Below are positions 1 to 8,359 of a DNA stretch of 38,199 nt, in pieces (the first letter of the stretch is position 1; the number at the start of each line of letters is the position of its first letter). Position numbers and translations under genes: made by a program. The notes beneath the pieces were generated by a model. The model searched no databases. It was not told where the DNA came from and worked only from the letters and a program-made list of their open reading frames with translations. The stretch lies in the NCBI RefSeq assembly GCF_000469305.1, contig NZ_KI270983.1, forward strand, positions 1-38,199, given 5' to 3'. Source of the stretch: Faecalitalea cylindroides ATCC 27803 (GTDB taxonomy: Bacteria; Bacillota_I; Bacilli_A; Erysipelotrichales; Erysipelotrichaceae).

Positions 1-2
1 TC

Positions 3-31
3 GTGAAGTAGGAAACTACTTCACTTTTTTT
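3..31 (+). terminator. Intrinsic terminator of a gene left of the window
   Basis: A perfect 9-bp inverted repeat (GTGAAGTAG / CTACTTCAC, loop GAAA) is followed by seven T. It must end a transcript that begins outside the window, since the next gene starts at 72. A loose TATAAA at 41-46 may be the -10 of that next gene, but I see no convincing -35 for it. Confidence 0.85.
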
Positions 32-71
32 ATCCTTTCCTATAAAATAGTCATGTTAAAAGAGGGATTAT

Positions 72-1823
72 ATGTTAATTTCAGTAGATAACTTAACGAA
101 ATATATCAATGAAAAATGTATCGTAAAAAAAGGATCTTTTACGATTGAAGAAAACGATAAAGTTGCCTTGATTGGTGTAAATGGAACGGGTAAATCTACT
201 TTAATGAAGATCTTGGCAGGAATAGAAACATACGAAGAGGGTAAGATCATTAAAAAGAATGGATTAAAAGTTCATTTTTTACATCAGAATCCAAGTTTTA
301 CCAGTAAAACGATCTGGGAAGAAATTGTTTCCATCAATGAAAAGAACAATCATAAAGTTGAAGACTATGAAATGAAGACGATCCTTACTAAATTAGGATT
401 AAATGATTTTGATAAACAAATAGATGTTTTATCAGGCGGGCAAAGGAAACGACTAGCTCTAGCTTGTGCCTTGTTGACAAAATGTGATTTATTATTGCTG
501 GATGAACCAACAAACCATTTAGATAATTCCATGGTGGAATGGTTAGAAAATTATCTGATCAAAATGAACACCGCTTTGTTGATGGTAACACATGACCGTT
601 ATTTTCTAGATTCGATCTGTAATAAGATCATAGAGCTGGATCAGGGCGATCTTTATATTCATAAAGGGAATTATGAAGTATATTTAAAGAATAAAGAAAC
701 ACGTATAGAACTTGAGAATCAAGCAATTGCCAAACATAAAAATCTCTATAATAAAGAATTGGCATGGGTGCGTGCAGGGGTACAGGCTCGTTCGACAAAA
801 TCAAAAGCACGATTGGATCGTTTTGAAGAATTAAGAAATATGCGCTTTAAAGAACAGGAAAAATCATTTGAATTGGCCTCTTTAACAAAAAGACTCGGTA
901 AGAAGACAATTGAATGGAGTGGACTAGGTTTTGGATATGATGAAAATCTTCTGTTTAAAGATTTCAGCTATTCTTTATTGCGAACTGATCGTATTGGAAT
1001 CATTGGTCCAAACGGATGTGGGAAATCTACGTTGTTAGAAATCTTATCGGGAAATTTAAAACCAACTTTAGGGTCTATTGAGTTTGGTGATACTGTCAGT
1101 ATAGGATATTTTCGCCAGGGCGATAAAAATGTTGATACCTCAATGCGAGTTATTGATTATATCGAAGAAGTGGCACAAGTTATTGAATATAAAAAACAAA
1201 TGATTACAGCTGCTGGCATGTTAGAGCGATTCTTGTTTGATCGTAATATGCACTATACGACTATTGACAGGCTTTCTGGTGGCGAAAGGAGAAGATTGTA
1301 TTTATGCCGTGTCTTGATGCAGGCACCAAATATTCTTTTCTTGGATGAGCCTACAAATGACCTAGATATCACGACCCTTGATATTTTGGAAGATTACTTG
1401 GATGATTTTTCCGGAGCTATTATTACCGTAAGTCATGATCGTTATTTTTTAGATCGTGTCTGCGATAAGGTTTTTGTTCACCAGGATGATCTTACATTTA
1501 AACCATATGTAGGTGGATATAGCGATTATGTATTGAAGTCAAAAGAAGAAAAAGAAGTTCATATCAAAGAAAAAAAGGTATATAAACGCCCAAAACAAAA
1601 TAAACTTACATACATGGAAAAAAAGGAATATGAAGAAATTTCAGCTAAGATGCCTTTATTAGAAGATGAAATAGCTCGTTTAAATGAAGTAATCAACGAA
1701 GTGGCAAGTGATTACGAAAAATTAAAAGAAGCAACAGATAAGCGTGATCAAATAGAAGAAGAGTTGGAAATACTCACGATGCGTTGGATGGAATTGGAAG
1801 AAAAACAGGAAGGTTTATCTTAG
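72..1823 (+). CDS. ABC-F family ATPase, Uup-like
   Basis: A soluble protein with two ABC ATPase domains and no membrane segment, so it belongs to the ABC-F family, which acts on the ribosome rather than in transport. Each half has a Walker A (GVNGTGKST near residue 37; GPNGCGKST near 316), a signature (LSGGQRKR, LSGGERRR) and a Walker B (LLLDEPTNHLD, LFLDEPTNDLD). The linker carries ELAWVRAGVQARSTKSKAR, typical of the Uup branch, and the last 80 or so residues form a charged coiled coil like the Uup C-terminal domain. At 583 aa it is slightly short for Uup (about 620-640). The start at 72 follows AAAAGAGG. The EamA gene begins one base after the stop, so the two are probably cotranscribed. 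Uup-like proteins are linked to ribosome rescue or assembly; an antibiotic-resistance role cannot be read from sequence. Confidence 0.88.
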   Translation: MLISVDNLTKYINEKCIVKKGSFTIEENDKVALIGVNGTGKSTLMKILAGIETYEEGKIIKKNGLKVHFLHQNPSFTSKTIWEEIVSINEKNNHKVEDYEMKTILTKLGLNDFDKQIDVLSGGQRKRLALACALLTKCDLLLLDEPTNHLDNSMVEWLENYLIKMNTALLMVTHDRYFLDSICNKIIELDQGDLYIHKGNYEVYLKNKETRIELENQAIAKHKNLYNKELAWVRAGVQARSTKSKARLDRFEELRNMRFKEQEKSFELASLTKRLGKKTIEWSGLGFGYDENLLFKDFSYSLLRTDRIGIIGPNGCGKSTLLEILSGNLKPTLGSIEFGDTVSIGYFRQGDKNVDTSMRVIDYIEEVAQVIEYKKQMITAAGMLERFLFDRNMHYTTIDRLSGGERRRLYLCRVLMQAPNILFLDEPTNDLDITTLDILEDYLDDFSGAIITVSHDRYFLDRVCDKVFVHQDDLTFKPYVGGYSDYVLKSKEEKEVHIKEKKVYKRPKQNKLTYMEKKEYEEISAKMPLLEDEIARLNEVINEVASDYEKLKEATDKRDQIEEELEILTMRWMELEEKQEGLS

Positions 1824-1824
1824 G

Positions 1825-2760
1825 ATGAAACAGAAATTCTTTAAAAAGCCATTGAATGTAGTTTTGATTGCGATCTTTTGTACAGCATTGTGGGGAAGTG
1901 CGGCTCCATTCATTAAAACAGGTTATGCATTATTTGACATTGCCTCAAATGATACAGCTTCGATTCTTGTCTTTGCGGGTCTTCGTTTTACCTTGGCTGG
2001 TGTTCTTGTCATTATTGCCGGTTCAAAGATTCAAAATAAGATCTTATTACCAGTTAAAAAAAGCATAAAAGCCATCTTTGTCTTATCGATCTTTCAGACC
2101 ATGGGACAATATTTCTTTTATTATGTTGGCTTAGCACACACTAGTGGTGTCAATGGAGCTATCATTACTGGAACAGGGGCTTTTATTTCTTTATTGGTAG
2201 CTGCGCTGGTATTTAAATATGAGAGAATGGATTTAAATAAAGTGACAGGATGCATGTTGGGTTTTATGGGAATCGTATTGATGAATATGGATGATTTTGC
2301 CAGTCTAAAAGTTTCTTTTTTAGGAGATGGTTTAGTCTTATGCAGTCAGCTATGTAGCTCATTTTCAGCTTCTTTTATCAAAAAATATACGCAGTCTTTT
2401 AATGCGGTCATGTTGAGTGGATATCAATTCTTTGTGGGTGGCATCTTGTTGACATTGATTGGAATCCTTATGGGAGGAAGCCTTTTGTTGACAAATATTT
2501 CTGGAATGATGGTATTGATTTATTTGGCTTTTGTCTCGGCTTGTGCTTATACATTATGGGGAATCTTATTGTCATATCATCCTGTCAGCAAGATTGGTAT
2601 CTTTAATTGTTTGATTCCTGTTGTCGGTGTATTATTATCCAGCTTGATCTTACATGAAGAAGCATTCTCAATGAATATCGTGTTCGCATTGATCTTTATC
2701 AGTTTTGGAATTTATTTTGTTTCCAAAGAGAAAGATCCATTGACTATGGATGCTTCGTAA
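1825..2760 (+). CDS. EamA/DMT-family transporter
   Basis: A 311-aa integral membrane protein with about ten hydrophobic helices arranged as two EamA repeats. The N-terminal TALWGSAAPFIK and the mid-protein GAIITGTGAFISLL are typical of the drug/metabolite transporter superfamily. The substrate cannot be inferred; members export amino acids, metabolites or drugs. The start lies one base after the ABC-F stop, with AGGAAGG inside the end of that gene serving as ribosome binding site. A second member of the superfamily lies at 34911-35795. Confidence 0.85.
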   Translation: MKQKFFKKPLNVVLIAIFCTALWGSAAPFIKTGYALFDIASNDTASILVFAGLRFTLAGVLVIIAGSKIQNKILLPVKKSIKAIFVLSIFQTMGQYFFYYVGLAHTSGVNGAIITGTGAFISLLVAALVFKYERMDLNKVTGCMLGFMGIVLMNMDDFASLKVSFLGDGLVLCSQLCSSFSASFIKKYTQSFNAVMLSGYQFFVGGILLTLIGILMGGSLLLTNISGMMVLIYLAFVSACAYTLWGILLSYHPVSKIGIFNCLIPVVGVLLSSLILHEEAFSMNIVFALIFISFGIYFVSKEKDPLTMDAS

Positions 2761-2781
2761 TATGTTTTTATGAATCGTAGG

Positions 2782-2810
2782 TTGATAACTTGCGATTTTT
2801 ATTTTATCTT
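2782..2810 (+). promoter_or_regulatory. Promoter candidate for manA
   Basis: TTGATA, a 17-bp spacer and TATCTT. Transcription would begin near 2817, just ahead of the AGAGGTGG ribosome binding site. This argues against the upstream ATG at 2770, which lies before the promoter. Confidence 0.5.
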
Positions 2811-2829
2811 GAGTATAGAGGTGGATATT

Positions 2830-3777
2830 ATGAAGAAAATTGTAAAAGTAGAACCTTATTATGAACCTAGAATGTGGGGTGGAGGTAAACGTTTGATTGA
2901 AGAGTTTCACTATCAAACAGACATAGCTCCTTTAGGAGAAGTTTACAATGTTGTAGCTTTACCGAATCATGCCGATTGTTTTGTTCCTAATATGAATATG
3001 ACCTTATCAAAGTTATATGAAGAAAAACCAGATTGGTTTGAATGTGAAACTGAGCAATTACCTATTCGAGTAAATAGACTTGACCCAATGTATGATTTAT
3101 CGATTCAGATTCATCCAGACGATGATTTTGCCAAAACATACAATGGAGGTCGAGGAAAACCGGAAGCCTGGGTCATTTTAGATGCTCCGGAAGATGGATA
3201 TATCGAATTTGGACACCATGCCAAAACTAAGGAAGAGTTTATCTCAATGACGCAAAATAAAGAATGGGATAAGCTTTTAAGATATCTAAAAACACCGATT
3301 GACGGTTTTATTGATATTCCGAGTGGAACACTGCATGCGATTGGAAAAGGTGTGTTAACTTATAATATTTCAAGAAATGCGGATCTTACATTACGTTTAT
3401 ACGATTATGATCGCATTGATCCATCCACACACAAAAAAAGACCAATTCAACCAGAAGAAGTATATGAAAATGTAAATATTCCAGATAAAATGATTACATT
3501 TCAACAATATCCTTATGCGAATGAATTTGGTTGTAAGGTAACAAGATATTGGGATGAACCGGGCTTATATACTTTGATGCGAATTCAAACGGATACAGAG
3601 GGAAAATTTCTGCATGAACGATTTGCCTTTTATACTTGTGTAAAAGGAGAAGGCATGATCAATGATATGCATATTCGTCAAGGCGAAACAATCTTAGTTC
3701 CAAATCACATGGGGTGGATTAAAATCAAGGGGAAGCTTGATTTATTCTTAGCCTCTTATCGAAATCAACACATATAA
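2830..3777 (+). CDS. manA: Mannose-6-phosphate isomerase, class I
   Basis: A cytosolic zinc enzyme that interconverts mannose 6-phosphate and fructose 6-phosphate, linking mannose use and mannosylated polymer synthesis to glycolysis. The family's metal-ligand motifs are present: Q93 and H95 in QIHPDDD, E112 in GKPEAW, and H169 in IPSGTLHAIGKG. A C-terminal cupin-like segment follows. I start at 2830 because AGAGGTGG sits seven bases upstream and the protein then opens with MKKIVKVEPYY; the in-frame ATG at 2770 lacks a ribosome binding site and precedes the promoter. The resulting 315 aa match the usual Bacillota length. No sugar transporter lies nearby to say which physiological direction dominates. 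Confidence 0.92.
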   Translation: MKKIVKVEPYYEPRMWGGGKRLIEEFHYQTDIAPLGEVYNVVALPNHADCFVPNMNMTLSKLYEEKPDWFECETEQLPIRVNRLDPMYDLSIQIHPDDDFAKTYNGGRGKPEAWVILDAPEDGYIEFGHHAKTKEEFISMTQNKEWDKLLRYLKTPIDGFIDIPSGTLHAIGKGVLTYNISRNADLTLRLYDYDRIDPSTHKKRPIQPEEVYENVNIPDKMITFQQYPYANEFGCKVTRYWDEPGLYTLMRIQTDTEGKFLHERFAFYTCVKGEGMINDMHIRQGETILVPNHMGWIKIKGKLDLFLASYRNQHI

Positions 3778-3805
3778 AAAGAAGTAAGATTTTGTGTCTT
3801 ACTTC
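3775..3805 (-). terminator. Terminator of the serine operon, overlapping the last stop codon
   Basis: A perfect 9-bp inverted repeat at 3781-3789 and 3797-3805 with a 7-nt loop. Read on the minus strand it is followed by five U, so it ends serC-serA-PHP. The 3' end of the PHP gene (3799) lies inside the stem. On + it lacks a proper T run, so it may only weakly stop manA transcription. Confidence 0.75.
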
Positions 3806-4584
3806 AATAATTCGAAGAAACGTGCGACATCTTCAGGATAGTGGGCATCGCTGGCACTGATGATCTCGACGTTTTTTTCTTTTAGGATGTTTCTAAAATC
3901 ATCGTTTAGACCAATATCCGGATGATGATATCGATAATGAGCACCTGTATTATCTTCCATCTTTACGTGATGCTTGATCGCAAGATCTGCAAGTTCTTGA
4001 TAAGTATCATGTAGATCATAACCTGGATCATAGTCATACATTTTTATGACATCAGGATGTCCAATCTGTGTAAAAAGATTTGAACGGATAGCTCCTTTTA
4101 AATTCTCATAATATTTCTGATAGATTTCTTTAGGATCATGTTTGTCCCACAGCAATTGCCTGCTGAAGGCATCCATATCATATAGATATCCATCAACGGA
4201 GTGTACACTGCCAACAAGAAAATCGTATGGATACGATGTAAGCAGAGGTTTAAGAAAATCCTCATAACCAGGCATATAACACACTTCTAGACCAAAGCTA
4301 ACCTGAATAGGAAATTCTTCTTGTCTGATTTCTTCAATCAGGGCATGATACTCTTTGATTGAATTTTTTTGTTTTTTTTCAAACCATTCTCGCTGTACAT
4401 CAATCATACAGATTTCTTCATACATATCTTTGAATTCATAAAAACGATGCGTGTGATCAAGAATCTGAATGTGTTTTAGACCTTTATTTATCGCAGCTTG
4501 AATAAATGCATAAACCGTATCTTTAGATAGATCACCATTTTCTAGATGGGTATGGCCATCGATATAATGTTTATTCTCCGGCAT
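3799..4584 (-). CDS. PHP-domain phosphatase (HisK/histidinol-phosphatase-like), possible phosphoserine phosphatase
   Basis: A metal-dependent phosphatase of the PHP family. All expected ligand motifs are present: H11 and H13 (DGHTH), D43-H44 and H46 (LDHTH), E100 (GLEV), H128 (GSVHSVDG), H176 (GHPD), and D246 with H248 (SDAHYP). The usual family label is histidinol phosphatase, but no other histidine gene is present. It is the last gene of a serC-serA operon and its ATG at 4584 overlaps the serA stop by 14 bases, implying translational coupling. Serine synthesis from serA and serC still needs a phosphoserine phosphatase, and no HAD-type SerB is visible, so this enzyme may fill that role; this is inference. 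I start at 4584 because upstream ATGs would extend far into serA. The Shine-Dalgarno there is weak, as expected for coupled translation. Length 261 aa, usual for the family. Confidence 0.82.
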   Translation of the reverse strand: MPENKHYIDGHTHLENGDLSKDTVYAFIQAAINKGLKHIQILDHTHRFYEFKDMYEEICMIDVQREWFEKKQKNSIKEYHALIEEIRQEEFPIQVSFGLEVCYMPGYEDFLKPLLTSYPYDFLVGSVHSVDGYLYDMDAFSRQLLWDKHDPKEIYQKYYENLKGAIRSNLFTQIGHPDVIKMYDYDPGYDLHDTYQELADLAIKHHVKMEDNTGAHYRYHHPDIGLNDDFRNILKEKNVEIISASDAHYPEDVARFFELLK

Positions 4585-5737
4585 ATGTCGTAACTCGTGT
4601 GACACCATCGATCTGTCGAATCTTATTGATGATGTCATCGCTGGCCTCATGGTCTAAATCTAACATTGTATAGGCAATATCTTTTCTTGATTTGTTTAAT
4701 AAGTTTTCGATATTGACGTTTTCTGTAGAGAGCGTATCGGTGATCTTAGTTAACATCTTAGGAATGTTTTTATGAATAACGCAAATTCTAAATTTATGGT
4801 TAAAATCCATAATTGCTTCTGGCATATTGACAGAGTTTTTGATATTTCCATATTGTAAGAAATGGATTGTTTCTTTGGCAGCCATTACAGCACAGTTATC
4901 TTCACTTTCACTGGTTGAAGCTCCTAAATGAGGGATAGGAATGACATGTGGATGTCCAGCTAATTTTGGTGTAGGAAAGTCAGTGATGTAGCAGGCAACT
5001 TTACCAGAATCCAAAGCTTCTAACATATCGTCTTCATTGATCAATCCACCACGAGCAAAATTTAAGATCTTGACTCCGTTTTTCATCATATCCAGAGCTT
5101 CTTTGTTGATGATACCTTTGGTTTGATCATTTTGGGGAATATGCAAAGTGATAAAATCACACTTTTTATAAATATCTTCTATAGCTTTTTCGTGTTTAAC
5201 ATAACGTGATAAGTTCCAGGCTGCATCAACAGACATATACGGATCATATCCGTGTACATCCATATCAAAACGCAAAGCTAAATTGGCTACTTGAATACCA
5301 ATGGCTCCACAACCAATTACGCCAAGTGATTTTTTGGCTAGTTCATTGCCGGCATATTGTTTCTTTTGTTTTTCCATGTCTTTGGCCAAGTTTTCATTGT
5401 TGGTTTGGCTTTTGGCCCATTCAATACCATGATAGATGTCGCGGCTGGCCATCAACATACCTGCGAAAACAAGTTCCTTGACTGCGTTTGAATTTGCTCC
5501 TGGTGTGTTAAAAACAACGATTCCTTTTTTCGTGCATGTGTCGATATCAATATTATTGACACCAGCACCGGCACGGGCAATTGATTTTAAATTAGGGTTA
5601 TAATCGATATCAAATAGGTTTGCACTTCTTACTAGGATCGCATCTTCATTTTCCATGTCTTCGCTTACATCATATCGTTCATCGAATGCATTGATTCCTA
5701 TGGGTGCGATATTGTTATAGAGTTTGATCTTATACAT
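4571..5737 (-). CDS. serA: D-3-phosphoglycerate dehydrogenase with C-terminal ACT domain
   Basis: Oxidises 3-phosphoglycerate to 3-phosphohydroxypyruvate with NAD+, the first step of serine synthesis. The Rossmann motif is GCGAIG at 142-147 with the NAD-selecting acidic residue D165. The catalytic arginine is R229 in FARGGLINE and the catalytic histidine H270 in PHLGAST. The expected acidic partner falls in the ITDFP segment. Residues from about 316 to 388 form an ACT domain, a likely serine sensor. At 388 aa this is the short Bacillota form without the intervening domain of longer SerA proteins. GGAGAG lies seven bases before the ATG. Only one base separates it from the serC stop, and its own stop overlaps the PHP gene. 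Confidence 0.93.
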   Translation of the reverse strand: MYKIKLYNNIAPIGINAFDERYDVSEDMENEDAILVRSANLFDIDYNPNLKSIARAGAGVNNIDIDTCTKKGIVVFNTPGANSNAVKELVFAGMLMASRDIYHGIEWAKSQTNNENLAKDMEKQKKQYAGNELAKKSLGVIGCGAIGIQVANLALRFDMDVHGYDPYMSVDAAWNLSRYVKHEKAIEDIYKKCDFITLHIPQNDQTKGIINKEALDMMKNGVKILNFARGGLINEDDMLEALDSGKVACYITDFPTPKLAGHPHVIPIPHLGASTSESEDNCAVMAAKETIHFLQYGNIKNSVNMPEAIMDFNHKFRICVIHKNIPKMLTKITDTLSTENVNIENLLNKSRKDIAYTMLDLDHEASDDIINKIRQIDGVTRVTTYAGE

Positions 5738-5738
5738 A

Positions 5739-6824
5739 TTAATTCTCTCCTATATTTTCTTCTTCAAATTTTCTCATGAATTTGATCAATGCTTCAACAC
5801 CTTCGATAGGCATTGCGTTATAAAGGCTGGCACGCATACCACCAACACTTCTATGTCCTTTTAGATTGACCAAGCCAGCTTCTGTGGCTTCTTTGACAAA
5901 TTTTTTGTCAAGTTCTGGATCTCCAGTTACAAATGGGATATTTGTATAAGAACGATCCTCTTTGTTGACTGGATTAGAATATAGTTTAGAACTATCGATA
6001 TAGTCATATAACATCTTGGCACGTTTATGTGTGATCTTTTCCATCTCTTCTAGACCACCAATTTGTTCCTCGATCCATTCTAAGACCAATCCAACGATAT
6101 AGATGGTATATGTTGGAGGCGTGTTATACATTGAATCGTTATCCGCATATGTTTTGTAGTTTAACATATCTGGAATTTGATCATTTTCCTGCAACAAAGC
6201 TTTCTTGATGATGACAACAGTAACACCGGCAGGTCCCATATTCTTTTGAGCCCCCGCAAAGATCAAATCGTATTTTGATACATCGGTTGGTTCACTTAAG
6301 ATGCAACTTGATAAATCCGCAACTAATAATTTTCCATCATGAACTGGCAGTTCTTTATATTTAGTTCCATAAATCGTGTTGTTTTCGCAGATATATAAGT
6401 AATCTGAATCTGGGGTTAGATCTTCTTTTGTGATCTTAGGAATATAGGTGAAGTTATCATCCTGGCTAGAGGCAATGACATTTACTTTGCCAAGTTTCTT
6501 TTGTTGAGCGATAGCTTTCTTTGTCCATTGCCCAGTATTGATGATATCTGCACTATGTTTTAAAAGGTTGATAGCCGTCATGATAAACTGCATAGAACCT
6601 CCACCTTGAATAAAGAGGATTTCATAATCTTCAGGGATGTTCATCAGTCTTCTTAAACGGTCTTTACATGTATGTAATATATCTTCAAATGCTTTGGAGC
6701 GATGGGACATTTCCATAACACTCATGCCACTTCCGTGAGCATCCAGCATTTCTTCACTTGCTTTTTTTAATACCCATTCAGGTAGGCAGGCAGGGCCTGC
6801 GCTAAAGTTATAAACTCTACTCAT
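5739..6824 (-). CDS. serC: Phosphoserine aminotransferase
   Basis: A PLP-dependent aminotransferase that converts 3-phosphohydroxypyruvate and glutamate to phosphoserine and 2-oxoglutarate. The protein opens with YNFSAGPACLP, typical of SerC. It has the phosphate-binding GGGSMQF near residue 74 and the PLP lysine K194 in GAQKNMGPAG. The usual C-terminal HRSVGGMRASLYNA is intact. Length 361 aa is standard. It is first in the minus-strand operon. Its ribosome binding site AGGT is weak and lies directly after a leader hairpin. Confidence 0.95.
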   Translation of the reverse strand: MSRVYNFSAGPACLPEWVLKKASEEMLDAHGSGMSVMEMSHRSKAFEDILHTCKDRLRRLMNIPEDYEILFIQGGGSMQFIMTAINLLKHSADIINTGQWTKKAIAQQKKLGKVNVIASSQDDNFTYIPKITKEDLTPDSDYLYICENNTIYGTKYKELPVHDGKLLVADLSSCILSEPTDVSKYDLIFAGAQKNMGPAGVTVVIIKKALLQENDQIPDMLNYKTYADNDSMYNTPPTYTIYIVGLVLEWIEEQIGGLEEMEKITHKRAKMLYDYIDSSKLYSNPVNKEDRSYTNIPFVTGDPELDKKFVKEATEAGLVNLKGHRSVGGMRASLYNAMPIEGVEALIKFMRKFEEENIGEN

Positions 6825-6834
6825 CTTGTTACCT

Positions 6835-6857
6835 GGTGGTTGCTTGCTTCAGCCACC
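6835..6857 (-). promoter_or_regulatory. Leader hairpin abutting the serC ribosome binding site
   Basis: In the serC transcript an 8-bp stem with one mismatch (GGTGGCTG / CAACCACC, 7-nt loop) is followed at once by AGGT, the only candidate Shine-Dalgarno. It has no U run, so it is not a terminator. It could affect translation or RNA stability. I recognise no known riboswitch or T-box in the roughly 50-nt leader. Confidence 0.35.
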
Positions 6858-6881
6858 TTATCCTTTCTGATAATACACATG

Positions 6882-6909
6882 ATTATACTCTTGTTTTACG
6901 AGAATTCAA
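6882..6909 (-). promoter_or_regulatory. Promoter of the serC-serA-PHP operon
   Basis: On the minus strand, TTGAAT (6904-6909), a 16-bp spacer and a consensus TATAAT (6882-6887). Transcription would start about 50 bases before the serC ATG. Confidence 0.65.
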
Positions 6910-6986
6910 GAAAAATGTTCATAGTATATAATCAAATGTGCATAAAATAAGCACAAAAATATTTTATAACGAATTAATTTTTATTA

Positions 6987-6995
6987 TGATATACT
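6987..6995 (+). promoter_or_regulatory. Extended -10 promoter of the cyuA-like gene
   Basis: TGATATACT, an extended -10 (TG-N-TATACT), with no recognisable -35. The start site would fall near 7002, giving a leader of about ten bases before the ATG at 7011 that contains GGTGA. It faces away from the serC promoter across an AT-rich gap of about 75 bp. Confidence 0.45.
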
Positions 6996-7010
6996 GTTTG
7001 TGGTGATTGT

Positions 7011-8288
7011 ATGAATGAGCAAATGTATATTGATTTACTGGAAAAAGAACTGGTTCCTGCTATGGGATGTACCGAACCTATTGCGATAGCTTTTGCGTGT
7101 GCAAAGGCTAAAGAAATTTTAAATGATGAAGTGGTACAGGTAGATATTTTTGCCAGTGGAAGTATTATAAAGAATGTTAAAAGTGTCACGGTGCCTAATA
7201 CTGAAGGAAAAAAAGGTATTCAAAGTGCGGCTGCGATTGGTATCGTTGCCGGTAATCCAGATCTAAGTTTAGAGGTCTTATCTAAAGTTGATAAGGAACA
7301 AATCAAGATCATGAATGAATTTATGGAACAAGTTCCTATCAAGGTGCATCATTTAAAGACTCACTGTACTTTGGATATCGTTGTAAAACTTGCATCAAAG
7401 GAACATAATTGTGTGCTTCGTATCCAAGATGAACATGATAATATTGTGTATGTAGAAAAAGACGAGCAGGTCGTGTTTGATAAAAGCACAAGTGCTGATA
7501 ATAAAGATCTATTAGATCAAATTGAGTTTTCGATGCAGGATATCTTTGATTTTGCGAACACTGTTGATTTAAAGAAAGTTAAGCCATGCTTAGATCGACA
7601 GATCGAATATAACATGAAGATTGCTACAGAAGGTTTGAATCATAGCTATGGAGCGAATATAGGATCTATTCTTTTATCACAGAATCCTGATTCTATATCC
7701 AATATGGCTAAGGCTTATGCAGCTGCAGGTTCAGATGCAAGAATGAGTGGTTGTGAACTTCCTGTCATCATTAACAGTGGAAGTGGAAATCAAGGTATGA
7801 CGGTTTCATTACCGGTTGTTATTTATGCTAGAGAACTTAAGAAGTCAAAGGATCTTTTGTACAGGGCCTTATTGATTTCAAATCTGGTAGCTCTATATCA
7901 GAAGAAGTATATTGGTAGACTTTCTGCTTTTTGTGGGGCTGTAAGTGCCGGTGCTGCAGCTGGAGCGGGAATTGCTTATTTACTGGATCAAAGTTTAGAT
8001 ACGGTTTGTCATACGATCGTAAATGCTTTGGCAATTACTTCTGGTTTACTTTGTGATGGAGCTAAACCAAGCTGCGCAGCTAAAATTGCAGCAAGCGTGG
8101 ATGCTGGAATCATGGGATGCATGATGTATAAGGAAAATGGTTCTCAATTTTATCGAGGAGAAGGAATCGTTGCCAAGAATACAGATGAGACAATTCGTGG
8201 TGTTGGACATATTGCCAAAGATGGTATGAAGGAAACCAATGAGGAAATCATTAAATTGATGATCACTGATCTAGATGGAAACAAATAA
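7011..8288 (+). CDS. CyuA-type L-cysteine desulfidase / serine dehydratase alpha-like protein (UPF0597)
   Basis: A 425-aa cytosolic protein of the UPF0597 family, related to the alpha chain of iron-sulfur L-serine dehydratases. Characterised members break L-cysteine down to pyruvate, sulfide and ammonia. Likely iron-sulfur ligands are C20 in MGCTEP, C308 in AFCGAV, and C348 and C355 in LLCDGAKPSC. SGNQG near residue 265 is another family hallmark. The start follows GGTGA. It is transcribed away from the serine biosynthesis operon and sealed by its own terminator. The position suggests serine/cysteine turnover, but whether cysteine or serine is the substrate cannot be decided from sequence. 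Confidence 0.85.
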   Translation: MNEQMYIDLLEKELVPAMGCTEPIAIAFACAKAKEILNDEVVQVDIFASGSIIKNVKSVTVPNTEGKKGIQSAAAIGIVAGNPDLSLEVLSKVDKEQIKIMNEFMEQVPIKVHHLKTHCTLDIVVKLASKEHNCVLRIQDEHDNIVYVEKDEQVVFDKSTSADNKDLLDQIEFSMQDIFDFANTVDLKKVKPCLDRQIEYNMKIATEGLNHSYGANIGSILLSQNPDSISNMAKAYAAAGSDARMSGCELPVIINSGSGNQGMTVSLPVVIYARELKKSKDLLYRALLISNLVALYQKKYIGRLSAFCGAVSAGAAAGAGIAYLLDQSLDTVCHTIVNALAITSGLLCDGAKPSCAAKIAASVDAGIMGCMMYKENGSQFYRGEGIVAKNTDETIRGVGHIAKDGMKETNEEIIKLMITDLDGNK

Positions 8289-8304
8289 GTTTCCGTCTTT
8301 TTTT
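8275..8304 (+). terminator. Terminator of the cyuA-like gene
   Basis: Inverted repeat GGAAAC / GTTTCC with a 6-nt loop, extendable to 8 bp with a wobble pair, followed after three bases by seven T. The stop codon at 8286-8288 lies in the loop. Confidence 0.8.
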
Positions 8305-8318
8305 CAATCTCTTATAAA

Positions 8319-8327
8319 TGGTATAAT
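8319..8327 (+). promoter_or_regulatory. Extended -10 promoter upstream of the GyrI-like pseudogene
   Basis: TGGTATAAT is a consensus extended -10 with no clear -35. It would transcribe the pseudogene and probably the P-loop gene after it. Confidence 0.5.
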
Positions 8328-8359
8328 CATGAAAAGATGGAATAAATTGAGGTGATATC

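Noticed and set aside
2770-2829. Longer N-terminus for manA
   Set aside because: It begins upstream of the promoter, lacks a ribosome binding site and adds residues foreign to the family.
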